From JASHPR01 sp963844655 (lineage in GTDB: Bacteria > Actinomycetota > Actinomycetes > Streptosporangiales > Streptosporangiaceae): a stretch of 64,000 nt of DNA. The notes under the pieces were generated by a model. That model saw nothing but the letters and a program-made list of their open reading frames with translations, did not search any database and was not told the origin of the DNA. Every line of letters begins with the position of its first letter. Within the stretch, counting starts at the first letter, position 1. Of this stretch, positions 41,766 to 48,964 are shown in pieces. The stretch lies in assembly GCA_963844655.1 (NCBI GenBank), contig CAWJPA010000004.1, positions 1,426,001-1,490,000 on the forward strand. Direction: 5' to 3'. Made by a program: the position numbers and the translations under genes.

Positions 41766-42604
41766 TTGGCGTCTCCCACCTCGATCGGGACCCCGACCAG
41801 AGAGCCGTACTCGGTCCAGGACCCGTCGTAGTTCTTCACGTTCGGCTGGCCGAGCAGCTCGTGCAGCACGAACCACGTGTGCGCGGAGCGCTCGCCGATC
41901 CTGCAGTACGCGATCGTGTCCTTGCTGAAGTCCACGCCCGCCTCGTCGCCGTAGAGCGCGCGCAGCGCGTCGTCGGACTTGAACCTGCCGTCCTCCTCGG
42001 CCGCCTTCGACCACGGCACGTTCTTCGCGGTCGGGATGTGCCCGCCGCGCTGGGCCTGCTCTTGCGGCAGGTGCGCGGGAGCGAGCAGCCGCCCGGCGAA
42101 CTCGTCCGGCGAGCGGACGTCGACCAGGTTGTCCTGGCCGATCGCGGCGATCACCTCGTCGCGGAACGCGCGGATCGCCTTGTCCTGCTCCTGCGCGTGG
42201 TAGCTCGTCTTGGCCCGCTGCGGCACGTCGGTCACCAGCTCACGGGACTCGAGCTCCCACTTCTTCCGGCCGCCGTCGAGCAGCTTCACGTTCTGGTGCC
42301 CGTACAGCCTGAAGTACCAGTACGCGTACGCGGCGAACCAGTTGTTGTTGCCGCCGTACAGGACGACCGTGTCGTCGTTGGAAATGCCCCGCTCCGAGAG
42401 CAGGGCCTCGAACCCGGCCCGGTCCACGAAGTCGCGGCGCACCGGGTCCTGCAGATCCTTCTTCCAGTCGATCTTGACGGCGTTGCGGATGTGACCCTTG
42501 TCGTAGGCGCTGGTGTCCTCGTCGACCTCGACGAGCACCACGCCCGCGTCGCCGCCGTGGGCGTCGACCCAGTCGGCGTCCACGAGGACGTCGGATCGGC
42601 TCAT
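41762..42604 (-). CDS. cysA2: Thiosulfate sulfurtransferase (rhodanese, CysA2/SseA-like)
   Basis: This 280-residue two-domain rhodanese transfers sulfur from thiosulfate to cyanide or a thiol acceptor in the cytoplasm. It closely resembles mycobacterial CysA2/CysA3: VEVDEDTSAYDKGHI, YGGNNNWFAAYAYWYFRLYG, DGGRKKWELES, RSPDEFAGRLLAPAHLPQEQ and the catalytic Cys C234 in AYCRIGERSAHTWF. It starts with ATG 42604, overlapping the DUF4395 stop (ATGA), and overlaps sseC. The operon is DUF4395, cysA2, sseC, headed by a predicted cysteine-containing leader peptide. The symbol follows mycobacterial usage and should not be confused with the sulfate ABC ATPase cysA. Confidence 0.93.
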   Translation of the reverse strand: MSRSDVLVDADWVDAHGGDAGVVLVEVDEDTSAYDKGHIRNAVKIDWKKDLQDPVRRDFVDRAGFEALLSERGISNDDTVVLYGGNNNWFAAYAYWYFRLYGHQNVKLLDGGRKKWELESRELVTDVPQRAKTSYHAQEQDKAIRAFRDEVIAAIGQDNLVDVRSPDEFAGRLLAPAHLPQEQAQRGGHIPTAKNVPWSKAAEEDGRFKSDDALRALYGDEAGVDFSKDTIAYCRIGERSAHTWFVLHELLGQPNVKNYDGSWTEYGSLVGVPIEVGDAK

Positions 42605-43056
42605 ATGGGGACCTCCTTGTCAGCTTCGGCCGCGACCATCCCCTGGTGGCGCGGCCAGATACGTCGGATAAGCAGATACATTTCGCAGCCCAGGCAGAGG
42701 CCGAAGACTCCGTTCAGGAACGCCGCGAGCAAGCCGGCAGATGCGGCCGCCATGCCCAGCGGCGTGATACCCGCTGCGTAGCCAATGACCCCTATCACGC
42801 TGATCACAAGGCCCACCCCCTGGGCAAACCGAGGTGGTGCCTCTGCTTCCAGTTCCTTGGGCGGCCCGAGGTGCGGCCGCACCAGCCAGCGGTAGAGCAA
42901 CCCGTACGGGGCGTTCCGCATGCCGAACACGGTGGCGACCGCGAAAACCACGGCCTGCGCGGCCAGCAGCCACACGCTTCCGAAGATCAGGACCACGGCG
43001 AAGACCACCATGGTGATCAGCGCACCGAAACGCGGCCCTCTCGGATCGATGTCCAT
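42601..43056 (-). CDS. DUF4395 membrane protein
   Basis: This 151-residue membrane protein has four hydrophobic segments and the family motif RFAQGVGLVISVIGVIGYAAG; LCLGCEMYLLIRR near the C-terminus bears a CxxC pair. DUF4395 proteins regularly precede thioredoxin or rhodanese genes in actinobacteria and are thought to be linked to sulfur metabolism, but their activity is not established. The ATG 43056 has GAAGGGA nine bases upstream; it overlaps the cysA2 start (ATGA). The upstream leader contains the predicted Cys peptide and a short hairpin over the ribosome site. Confidence 0.88.
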   Translation of the reverse strand: MDIDPRGPRFGALITMVVFAVVLIFGSVWLLAAQAVVFAVATVFGMRNAPYGLLYRWLVRPHLGPPKELEAEAPPRFAQGVGLVISVIGVIGYAAGITPLGMAAASAGLLAAFLNGVFGLCLGCEMYLLIRRIWPRHQGMVAAEADKEVPI

Positions 43057-43060
43057 CTGC

Positions 43061-43104
43061 GGTGTCCCTTCGGGATTCTGACGGGGGTCTTCCGTGGCGA
43101 CACC
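43061..43104 (-). promoter_or_regulatory. Possible Shine-Dalgarno-sequestering hairpin of the DUF4395-cysA2-sseC leader
   Basis: On the minus strand GGTGTC (43104-43099) can pair with GACACC (43066-43061), five bases before the DUF4395 ATG and next to its GAAGGGA ribosome site. The pairing would mask the ribosome-binding region. It lies 64 bases after the stop of the predicted leader peptide, so ribosome position on the leader could influence it. The structure is short and unproved. Confidence 0.35.
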
Positions 43105-43168
43105 CGCCTGGCGCGTCCGGTTCCGGTCGGTCCAGCCCGACGGGCGGCGGTACCGGTGGAGCGCGGCG

Positions 43169-43312
43169 TCAGCCTGCGGTCCGACAGAGGGCGGTCGCGA
43201 CGCGGCAGAAGTCGACGGCCCGGCGCCTGGTCAGCGTGCACCGGGGCGGGCGCGGGACCCAGAGCGGGGAGGGCGCTGATGTCCGGGCAGGCAAACGCGT
43301 CCAGGCAGGCAC
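43169..43312 (-). CDS. Predicted leaderless cysteine-containing leader peptide
   Basis: This 47-codon frame starts with GTG at 43312 and ends with TGA at 43169. It ends in CTLTRRRAVDFCRVATALCR followed by TAG, resembling the annotated actinobacterial putative leader peptides (RRxVDxxRVxxxxC pattern). Cys residues occur at 25, 36 and 43. The start lies seven bases after a -10 (TAGCAT), so transcript and translation would begin together. Its position upstream of a sulfur operon fits Cys-responsive attenuation known in mycobacteria. It is too short to have been called by most gene finders; the proposal rests on pattern and context only. Confidence 0.6.
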   Translation of the reverse strand: MPAWTRLPARTSAPSPLWVPRPPRCTLTRRRAVDFCRVATALCRTAG

Positions 43313-43319
43313 ATAGCCG

Positions 43320-43348
43320 ATGCTATGCGCGGCCGGGCCGGCTGTCAC
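43320..43348 (-). promoter_or_regulatory. Promoter of the DUF4395-cysA2-sseC operon
   Basis: On the minus strand GTGACA (43348-43343) and TAGCAT (43325-43320) are separated by exactly 17 bases. The next GTG is seven bases downstream, giving a leaderless start of the Cys peptide at 43312. The hexamers match the vegetative sigma consensus at five and four of six positions respectively. Confidence 0.6.
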
Positions 43349-43444
43349 CATTCTCCCTCTCCCGATCTGATCAGTAGGAATGGCATGTCGCGGGCAGTAC
43401 GGGACATAGCGTCGTCACGCACCGCGTCGTCAACCACCGCGTCG
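43349..43444. other. Spacer with a 15-bp tandem duplication
   Basis: This short non-coding region lies between the sulfur operon promoter and the thioredoxin gene end. ACCGCGTCGTCAACC is present twice in tandem at 43421-43435 and 43436-43450, preceded by a partial copy (GCGTCGTCAC). The second copy runs into the thioredoxin stop codon, so the duplication adjoins or alters the C-terminus of that gene. No other feature is visible. Confidence 0.6.
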
Positions 43445-43858
43445 TCAACCACGGGCCAGCGCCGCGAGCACGTCCGCCTTGCGGGGCTGGCCGCTGGCGC
43501 GGGTCGCGATCCGGCCGTCGGGACCGAGCACCAGGACCGTAGGCGTCCGGCGGATATCCAGCCGGCGGACCAGGTCGAGGTGGGACTCGGCGTCGATCTC
43601 CACGTGCGTCACCCCGTCGGTCATCCCGGCGACCTCGGCCAGGATCACCCTGGTGGCCCGGCACGGCGCACAGAACGTGGTGGAGAACTGCACCAGTGTG
43701 GCCCGCTGGCCCAGCGGGCCGCCCAGCTCGGCGGGTGTGATCATCTCGGCCGCATCCGGCGCGCTGCGCCGCATCCGGCCGCTGTTCCACCGCCAGGCCA
43801 CCCCGGTGGCCACCGCGATGACGAGCACCACGATGAGCGCGATCAATCCGGGGGCCAT
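43445..43858 (-). CDS. Membrane-anchored thioredoxin-fold protein
   Basis: This 137-residue protein has an N-terminal hydrophobic segment (LIALIVVLVIAVATGVAW) anchoring it in the membrane, followed by a thioredoxin domain with the active site C63-A-P-C66 (FSTTFCAPCRATR) and the cis-Pro loop RRTPTVLVL. It resembles the thioredoxin (thiX, Rv0816c) next to cysA2 in mycobacteria. It lies 47 bases downstream of the anti-sigma factor gene on the same strand and could be transcribed with the sigma/anti-sigma pair, suggesting a redox link. The CxxC motif is CAPC rather than the canonical CGPC. The ATG is at 43858. Confidence 0.88.
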   Translation of the reverse strand: MAPGLIALIVVLVIAVATGVAWRWNSGRMRRSAPDAAEMITPAELGGPLGQRATLVQFSTTFCAPCRATRVILAEVAGMTDGVTHVEIDAESHLDLVRRLDIRRTPTVLVLGPDGRIATRASGQPRKADVLAALARG

Positions 43859-43905
43859 GCGGGATAAAGCACGCCGCGCCGCCGCCGCATTCCCGGCCGG
43901 AACGC

Positions 43906-44622
43906 TCAGGAGGCGGCCGGGAAGCTGACCAGCACCGGGCCGTTGCCCGATGTGACGTCGAAGCTCTTCACCTGATCTGGAGGCACCTGCGTGCGGAGCT
44001 GGTACCAGCGACCCTCGTGACCAGCGACAACGTTCCAGCTGTCCACCAGCAGGTGCTGACCGCCCTTGGTCACCAGCCAGAACTTGCAGTGCGTGCCGGG
44101 CTTCACGCCCATGAACTGCACCTGCATCCTGGTGCCCGATGCCGATGGCGTGTAGTAGACGGCTCCGCTTACGTGCGTGACCGGGTTGCTGCCGCGCGCC
44201 AGGTACGCCTCGGTGTGCACGCCGCCGGGCCGGGACGAGCCGCCGTGCGACGTCAGCGCACGGCCCGCCAGGCCGCCGCCGATCCCGATGACGATCGCGG
44301 CCGCCGCGGCTACGGCGATCACGCGCCAGCGGCGCGCGCGGCGGCGGGAGGTCACCTGCTGCAGCAACGAGTCCAGCAGCTCGGCCGACGGCTCTTCCAG
44401 GTCCTTCGGCTCCACGCTGTCCAGGGCCAGCCGCTCAGCGTCGGCCAGCGGCACCCGGCCCAGCAGCGCGGGCAGCCCGGCCAGGCCGGCCAGTTCCTCC
44501 CGGCAGTCCGTGCAGTCCTTCAGGTGGCTGTCCACGGCCGCGCGCTCCGCCGGGTCAATGGCGCCGAGGACGTAGACCCCGAGGGCGTGGCGGATGTCGC
44601 CGCAGTCGGTGAGCCCGGTCAT
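43906..44622 (-). CDS. Zinc-binding anti-sigma factor (RskA/RslA-type)
   Basis: This 238-residue anti-sigma factor has a cytoplasmic zinc anti-sigma domain (HxxxCxxC at H33, C37 and C40), one transmembrane helix (about residues 110-130, VIAVAAAAAIVIGIGGGLAG) and an extracytoplasmic RskA-like beta-domain. It is expected to hold the ECF sigma factor encoded upstream and release it on redox or envelope stress. The ATG at 44622 overlaps the sigma stop (ATGA). A thioredoxin gene follows in the same direction, which fits a redox-responsive zinc site (inference). Confidence 0.92.
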   Translation of the reverse strand: MTGLTDCGDIRHALGVYVLGAIDPAERAAVDSHLKDCTDCREELAGLAGLPALLGRVPLADAERLALDSVEPKDLEEPSAELLDSLLQQVTSRRRARRWRVIAVAAAAAIVIGIGGGLAGRALTSHGGSSRPGGVHTEAYLARGSNPVTHVSGAVYYTPSASGTRMQVQFMGVKPGTHCKFWLVTKGGQHLLVDSWNVVAGHEGRWYQLRTQVPPDQVKSFDVTSGNGPVLVSFPAAS

Positions 44623-45164
44623 GGCGCGAGCCCCCGTTCCTCGAGGGCCAGCTTGAGTGCTCGCAGGGCGTAGAACGTCCGGGACTTGACGGTGCCGGCC
44701 GGGATGCCCAGGGCCGCGGCCGCCTCGGCCACGGACTTGCCGCGGTAGTACGTCTCGAGCAGCACCCGGCGGTGGTCCGGGCGGAGCGCCTTGACCGCGT
44801 CGGCGACGGCCCATGATTCAAGCGCCCGGTCGGCCTCGTCCGGGGCGGGAACCAGTTCCAGCGCAGCCTCTCCCACCTCGTGCGGCCGGGCCCGCCGGGC
44901 GCGGTAGGCGTCGACCGCGAGATTGCGCGCGACCGCGAATAGCCACGGCCGGGCGGGCCGCTCTGCTATCGCATCCGGGTGCATCCACGCCCGGAGCAAG
45001 GTCTCCTGCACTATGTCCTCCGCGCGCTGCCGGTCCCCACTGGTCAGGTGCAGCGCATATCGCAGCAGTGGCCCCGCATGCTCCGCGTAGAGCGTGCGCA
45101 CCAGCATCTCATCGGACGCTGGCCCGCGCGTTGCGCGGCTGCTGGCGCCTTCTAGCCCTGCCAC
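44619..45164 (-). CDS. ECF RNA polymerase sigma factor, SigL-like
   Basis: This 181-residue ECF sigma factor contains region 2 (YAEHAGPLLRYALHLTSGDR, EDIVQETLLRAWMH) and region 4 (LRPDHRRVLLETYYRGKSVA, ALGIPAGTVKSRTFYALRAL). It directs RNA polymerase to its own promoters. Its cognate anti-sigma factor is encoded immediately downstream. The start GTG 45164 is chosen because a SigL-type promoter -10 ends eight bases before it, implying leaderless translation. The proximity to sulfur, thioredoxin and mycothiol genes suggests a thiol-stress regulon. Confidence 0.92.
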   Translation of the reverse strand: MAGLEGASSRATRGPASDEMLVRTLYAEHAGPLLRYALHLTSGDRQRAEDIVQETLLRAWMHPDAIAERPARPWLFAVARNLAVDAYRARRARPHEVGEAALELVPAPDEADRALESWAVADAVKALRPDHRRVLLETYYRGKSVAEAAAALGIPAGTVKSRTFYALRALKLALEERGLAP

Positions 45165-45172
45165 GTAACTAC

Positions 45173-45200
45173 CAACGTGCGGGGCGGAGGATTCGGTTCA
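45173..45200 (-). promoter_or_regulatory. Autoregulatory ECF sigma promoter
   Basis: On the minus strand TGAACC (45200-45195) and CGTTG (45177-45173) are separated by 17 bases, matching the SigL-type consensus (TGAACC, about 17 bases, CGT). The initiation codon at 45164 follows eight bases after the -10, so the transcript would be essentially leaderless. The sigma factor gene downstream is therefore probably autoregulated. Confidence 0.75.
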
Positions 45201-45241
45201 CTACGGATCATCAAATTTCTGCCGATCACCAGCGCTGTTCG

Positions 45242-45520
45242 CTAGCCTCCAGCGAACGGGGGGAGGACCTCGATCATCGCCGCGTCGCTGAGCACGACCG
45301 CCTCGGGCGCGCGGGAGCCCACGGGCGCCCCGTCGATCAGGAATGAGGAGCGGGCCAGGACGGCCGCCAGGCGCGGATCCTGCCCGGTGTGTTGACCAGG
45401 GTCCGTTTTGCCCCGGGCTGCAGCCAGCGCGTCGGCGAGCGTCTCCGCGGTGACCGTCTCCTCGGCGGTCCCCGCTGCGTCCTTTGCCGCCGCCCAGTAG
45501 CGAAGGGTCACGATGGCCAT
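45242..45520 (-). CDS. MoaD/ThiS family sulfur-carrier protein
   Basis: This 92-residue beta-grasp protein ends in the di-glycine tail (LPPFAGG) that is adenylated and thiocarboxylated in sulfur-carrier proteins of molybdopterin, thiamine and cysteine synthesis. The N-terminal strand TLRYWAAAKDAAG is MoaD-like. Whether it serves molybdopterin or another sulfur pathway is unclear because no other cofactor gene is nearby. The ATG at 45520 is preceded by AGCTGAC. It lies 41 bases beyond the -35 of the sigma promoter and is divergent from glnR. Confidence 0.85.
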   Translation of the reverse strand: MAIVTLRYWAAAKDAAGTAEETVTAETLADALAAARGKTDPGQHTGQDPRLAAVLARSSFLIDGAPVGSRAPEAVVLSDAAMIEVLPPFAGG

Positions 45521-45627
45521 GTCAGCTATCCTTTCCCATAACGGATCCGGGCGGCGCGCGCCCCGGGTGATAGCGGGAGTCAGGGCAGCCTCCCGCGGAT
45601 GACTCCGCGGGATGGAGGTGGCGGCGG

Positions 45628-46452
45628 TTGAGCATCGTGCTCCTGCTCACTGACGCCCATGAGTCCGCAGCGGAGATTCTGCCCTCGCTGAGCCTGCTCT
45701 CGCATTCCGTGCGCACCGGCCCGGCGTCCGCGACCGCGGCCGCCGGCGGGGCGGGCACCGATGCCGTCCTGGTCGACGCCCGTCGTGATCTCGTGCAGGT
45801 CCGGCGGCTGCTGCGGCTGCTCCGCAGCGCGGAGATGACCGTTCCCGTGCTGGCCGTGGTTACCGAGGGCGGCTGGGCCGCGGTCACCGCGGACTGGGGC
45901 GCGGACGACGTCATCCTGCACACGGCGGGCCCCGGAGAGGTCGACGCGCGGCTCCGCCTGGCCATCGGCCGCATGGCGCCCGCCGCCTCGGGCGAAATCC
46001 GGTCCGGCGACCTGACCATCGACGAGGCGACCTACTCCGTGCGGCTGCGCGGCCACGCGCTGGACCTCACGTTCAAGGAGTTCGAGCTGCTGAAGTTCCT
46101 GGCCCAGTACCCGGGCCGGGTGTTCACCCGGTCGCAACTGCTCCAGGAGGTCTGGGGCTACGACTACTTCGGCGGCACCCGGACCGTAGACGTGCACGTC
46201 CGCCGGCTGCGGGCCAAGCTCGGTGCCGAGCACGAGGCCCTGATCGGCACCGTCCGCAATGTCGGGTACCGCTTCGTGCCGGTGAAGGGCGATGACGGGA
46301 AAGCCGGCAACGGCCAGCCGCACGCGCCGGGTCGCGCCGGCGAGCCGGGGACCGCGGACGGAGGGAGCCCGGCCGACGGCAGCTCCCGGGCCAACGGCGG
46401 GCACGGGGGCGATCACGGCCGGAAGGCGCGCTCCGCGCATGCCGGATTCTGA
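45628..46452 (+). CDS. glnR: GlnR-like orphan OmpR-type response regulator (nitrogen metabolism)
   Basis: This 274-residue regulator has an atypical receiver domain (VLLLTDAHESAAEILPSLSL, ADWGADDVILHTAGPGEVDA) and a C-terminal winged helix. The latter includes TFKEFELLKFLAQYPGRVFT, LLQEVWGYDYFGGTRTVDVH and LIGTVRNVGYRFV, near-identical in pattern to Streptomyces GlnR. Together these identify GlnR, the global activator or repressor of ammonium assimilation genes. No phosphorylatable Asp pocket is evident, as in known GlnR. The TTG 45628 lies nine bases after GGAGG; the C-terminal tail is a Gly/Ala/Ser-rich extension. It overlaps mshD by 14 bases. Confidence 0.9.
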   Translation: MSIVLLLTDAHESAAEILPSLSLLSHSVRTGPASATAAAGGAGTDAVLVDARRDLVQVRRLLRLLRSAEMTVPVLAVVTEGGWAAVTADWGADDVILHTAGPGEVDARLRLAIGRMAPAASGEIRSGDLTIDEATYSVRLRGHALDLTFKEFELLKFLAQYPGRVFTRSQLLQEVWGYDYFGGTRTVDVHVRRLRAKLGAEHEALIGTVRNVGYRFVPVKGDDGKAGNGQPHAPGRAGEPGTADGGSPADGSSRANGGHGGDHGRKARSAHAGF

Positions 46453-47407
46453 CGCCCCGCAGCCGCCCACGCCGCAGACGGCAGACGCGCCGGAGATCCT
46501 CACCCGGGACCGGATCAGCGAGGCCGAGCGGCAGGCCGTGCTGCGGCTGGTCAGCGCCGCCGCCGCCGAGGACGGCGTCAGCCCGCTGTCCGAGCACGTC
46601 CTGCTGCACCTGAGGTACGGCGGCGACCACCGCGCCCGTGACCTGCTGCTGGTCAGCCACGGCGAGGTGTCCGGGTACGGGCACCTGGACCAGGCCGACC
46701 CGGCCGAGGGCCCCAGCGGCGAGCTCGTCATCCACCCGGCCCGGCGCCGGCAGGGCCTGGGCCTGCTGCTGACCCGCGCGCTGGTCGCCGAGGCCGGCCC
46801 GCAGCGGCTGCGGCTGTGGGCGCACGGCGACCTGGAGGCCGCGACCCGGCTCGCGGCCGCGGCCGGCTTCGAGCGGGCCCGGGCTCTGTGGCAGATGCGG
46901 CGGTCGCTGCAGCCCGAGCTCGACCAGCCGCAGCTCGCTCCCGGCATCACCATCCGGACCTTCGTGACCGGCCAGGACGAGGACGAGTGGACCAGCCTCA
47001 ACGCGCGGGCCTTCGCCCGTCACCCGGAGCAGGGCGCCTGGACCCGTGCCGACCTCGACCTGCGTGAGCGGGAGCCCTGGTTCGACCCTGACGGGTTCTT
47101 CCTGGCCGTACGGGACGGCAGGCTCGTTGGGTTCCACTGGACGAAGATCCACCATCGGGGGGATGACGGCGCCATCGGCGAGGTCTACGTGGTGGGCGTC
47201 GACCCGGCCGAGCGCGGCACCGGCCTCGGCCGCGCCCTGACCCTGGTCGGCCTGCGCTACCTGCGCGCCCGTGGCCTGGGCCAGGTGATGCTCTACGTCG
47301 ACGAGTCCAACGTGCCAGCGATCAAGCTGTACGCGTCACTGGGCTTTACGCGCTGGCATACCGACGTGATGTTCGCGCACACCCCGGCCAGCGGCCTGGG
47401 AGCGTGA
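46439..47407 (+). CDS. mshD: Mycothiol acetyltransferase MshD
   Basis: This 322-residue protein with two tandem GNAT domains carries out the last step of mycothiol synthesis, acetylation of Cys-GlcN-inositol. The N-terminal domain has LVIHPARRRQGLGLLLTRAL and WAHGDLEAATRLAAAAGFER; the C-terminal domain has YVVGVDPAERGTGLGRALTL, LYVDESNVPAIKLYASLGF and FTRWHTDVMF. These are the hallmarks of MshD. The ATG at 46439 lies in the end of glnR (14-base overlap), the same arrangement as in mycobacteria (Rv0818-Rv0819). It shows that the organism makes mycothiol. Confidence 0.93.
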   Translation: MPDSDAPQPPTPQTADAPEILTRDRISEAERQAVLRLVSAAAAEDGVSPLSEHVLLHLRYGGDHRARDLLLVSHGEVSGYGHLDQADPAEGPSGELVIHPARRRQGLGLLLTRALVAEAGPQRLRLWAHGDLEAATRLAAAAGFERARALWQMRRSLQPELDQPQLAPGITIRTFVTGQDEDEWTSLNARAFARHPEQGAWTRADLDLREREPWFDPDGFFLAVRDGRLVGFHWTKIHHRGDDGAIGEVYVVGVDPAERGTGLGRALTLVGLRYLRARGLGQVMLYVDESNVPAIKLYASLGFTRWHTDVMFAHTPASGLGA

Positions 47408-47596
47408 TCAGCCCGAGCAGACCGATGCCCCGGCGACCGGGCCTACCCCGAGGACCTGGTCGAGCTCCTCGGCGGTGAGCCTCCGGTCGGCCGTAGCCAC
47501 CGCGCTGAGCACCTCGGCGTACAGCTCGATCTCATCGAGCGCCACACGGTCGTGAACGCGCAGGTCCAGGTTCTCTCGCAGCGCGCCCACCTCCAT
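47408..47596 (-). CDS. Small conserved actinobacterial hypothetical protein
   Basis: This 62-residue acidic protein (MEVGALRENLDLRVHDRVAL, then ELYAEVLSAVATADRRLTAEELDQVLGV) resembles a widespread small actinobacterial protein of unknown function whose C-terminal region looks like a two-helix motif. The coding potential is supported by GC-rich third codon positions and the pattern. It is convergent with mshD, with no gap. ATG 47596 is the preferred start; no good ribosome site is visible. Confidence 0.55.
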   Translation of the reverse strand: MEVGALRENLDLRVHDRVALDEIELYAEVLSAVATADRRLTAEELDQVLGVGPVAGASVCSG

Positions 47597-48053
47597 TGCC
47601 GAGCCGATTCGCGGGAGCCTAAGGACCAGGCTAGAGCGCAATCCCGTCGCCCCGCATGACCCATAGGGATCATTTCTCGGGCCACCCTATGACCTGGCCT
47701 ACCCAGATCTTCCCAACAAATTCGGGTACCCTAGCGGCCCTTCGGCAAGATCCCAGGTAGACAGGCCGCCGGGCGGGACGGCGCCACAGGCCTTGGCCAC
47801 AAGGGTTTTGCGATCACCGGCTCATGAGACCGGTGGGCCGTAGCCCATACTGATGGCCGGCCCGAAGTGGCTACCAGGTGATTACCGGGCGGGACGGCCG
47901 ACCATTCTGGCCGAAACATGATCTCATCGGCAGACCCCGGGCGCGCTAGGCATAAACCACGCTTCGACGGACAGAAGCGCTATCTGACCGGCAAGAGACC
48001 GACCTGACCCGACACAGGATGATATCTCCGGCCTGACCGGGCAGGCGCGGCCG
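47597..48053. other. 457-base non-coding region with direct repeats and a hairpin
   Basis: No convincing coding frame was found here. CCGGGCGGGACGGC occurs twice (47769-47782 and 47885-47898), 116 bases apart. CACCGG (47815-47820) pairs with CCGGTG (47830-47835) around CTCATGAGA, giving a short hairpin. GC content is locally lower around 47800-47960. It might contain an unknown non-coding RNA or the promoter of the small gene at 47408. A cyclic-di-AMP or other known riboswitch pattern could not be matched by eye. Confidence 0.45.
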
Positions 48054-48617
48054 TCACAGCCCCGGGTCACCCCAGGTCTCCTTCTCGGCGGCCGGGTCGC
48101 CCCAGACCGCGGCCCGGTGCCGGGCCGCGCGCGCCACGTACGAGGCGGCGGTGTGGGCCAGCTGCTCGCGGTCTTCGCCGGAGACCTCCCTGATCACCTT
48201 CCCGGGGACCCCGGCGAAGAGCACCCCGGCCGGGACGCGGGTCCCGGGCCGGACCACGGCGCCGGCCGCCACCAGGGAGCCGGCCCCGATCCGCGACCCG
48301 CCGAGCACGACCGCGCCGATCCCGATCAAGGCGCCGGTCTCCACGTGGGCCCCGTGCACGGTGGCGTGATGGCCCAGGCTGACCCGCTCCTCGAGCACGA
48401 CCGGCTCACCGGCGTCCACGTGCAGGCAGCACAGATCCTGGATATTGCACTCGGGGCCGACCGTGATCTCGTCGTCGTCCGCCCGCAGGACCGCGCCGTA
48501 CCAGACGCTCGCGGCCCGGCCCAGGGCGACCTGGCCCACCACCACGGCGCCCGGGGCGATCCACGCCTCGGGATGAACCCGGGGAACGGATCCCTCCAGC
48601 GATCCCAGCCTGCCCAT
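48054..48617 (-). CDS. Gamma carbonic anhydrase-like/left-handed beta-helix protein
   Basis: This 187-residue protein of the gamma carbonic anhydrase family consists of left-handed hexapeptide repeats (GAVVVGQVALGRAASVWYGA, GPECNIQDLCCLHVDAGEPV). The zinc ligand pattern HVD and LGHHATVHGA is visible. Family members bind metals in a trimer and either hydrate CO2 or act as acyltransferases. Its N-terminus MGRLGSLEGSVPRVHPEAWI is typical. The ATG at 48617 has GGAGGAGC upstream; a longer frame to 48650 is unlikely. Confidence 0.87.
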   Translation of the reverse strand: MGRLGSLEGSVPRVHPEAWIAPGAVVVGQVALGRAASVWYGAVLRADDDEITVGPECNIQDLCCLHVDAGEPVVLEERVSLGHHATVHGAHVETGALIGIGAVVLGGSRIGAGSLVAAGAVVRPGTRVPAGVLFAGVPGKVIREVSGEDREQLAHTAASYVARAARHRAAVWGDPAAEKETWGDPGL

Positions 48618-48964
48618 CTGGTGCTCCTCCCGGTTCTGCCGCCCGCCCACTCGATGTGCGCCCGCCCGGTTCCCGCGGCCCGCCGGACCCCCGTTGCGCC
48701 CGATTGCGGGCAGAGAGTACCGCCCCAGGCCTAGATCAATCCAGACATAACCGGATAGTCAGCCGTTTCGGTTGCGCGGGAGGGTGCTTCGGGACAAGAG
48801 TCATGCCCGTCGATGCATTTTGTCGCGCCGGGCCCGGGTCTGGTATGCCCAGCTGCCAGTGGGCCTCGACAGTAACCAAGATCGCAGATTCGGTCCGCCC
48901 CTAGCCTGCCAGCCAGTCCCTCAGCCGGCAGGCCGGATCTGCCTGAACCACCTGACGGGTGAGC
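48618..48964. promoter_or_regulatory. 347-base divergent intergenic region (gamma CA-like / DivIVA-like)
   Basis: This region separates the leftward gamma-carbonic anhydrase gene from the rightward DivIVA-like gene. The stretch 48730-48780 is less GC-rich and is likely to hold promoters, but no convincing -35/-10 pair was chosen. No coding sequence is apparent. Confidence 0.4.

Noticed and set aside
43017..43241. 74-codon frame overlapping the Cys leader peptide
   Set aside because: It is an Arg/Pro-rich shadow frame; the alternative frame with Cys residues fits the leader-peptide pattern better.
47597..48053. Known riboswitch (for example cyclic-di-AMP or cobalamin) in the non-coding gap
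   Set aside because: No match to the conserved core of either could be made by eye, and no downstream gene of the matching type is present.
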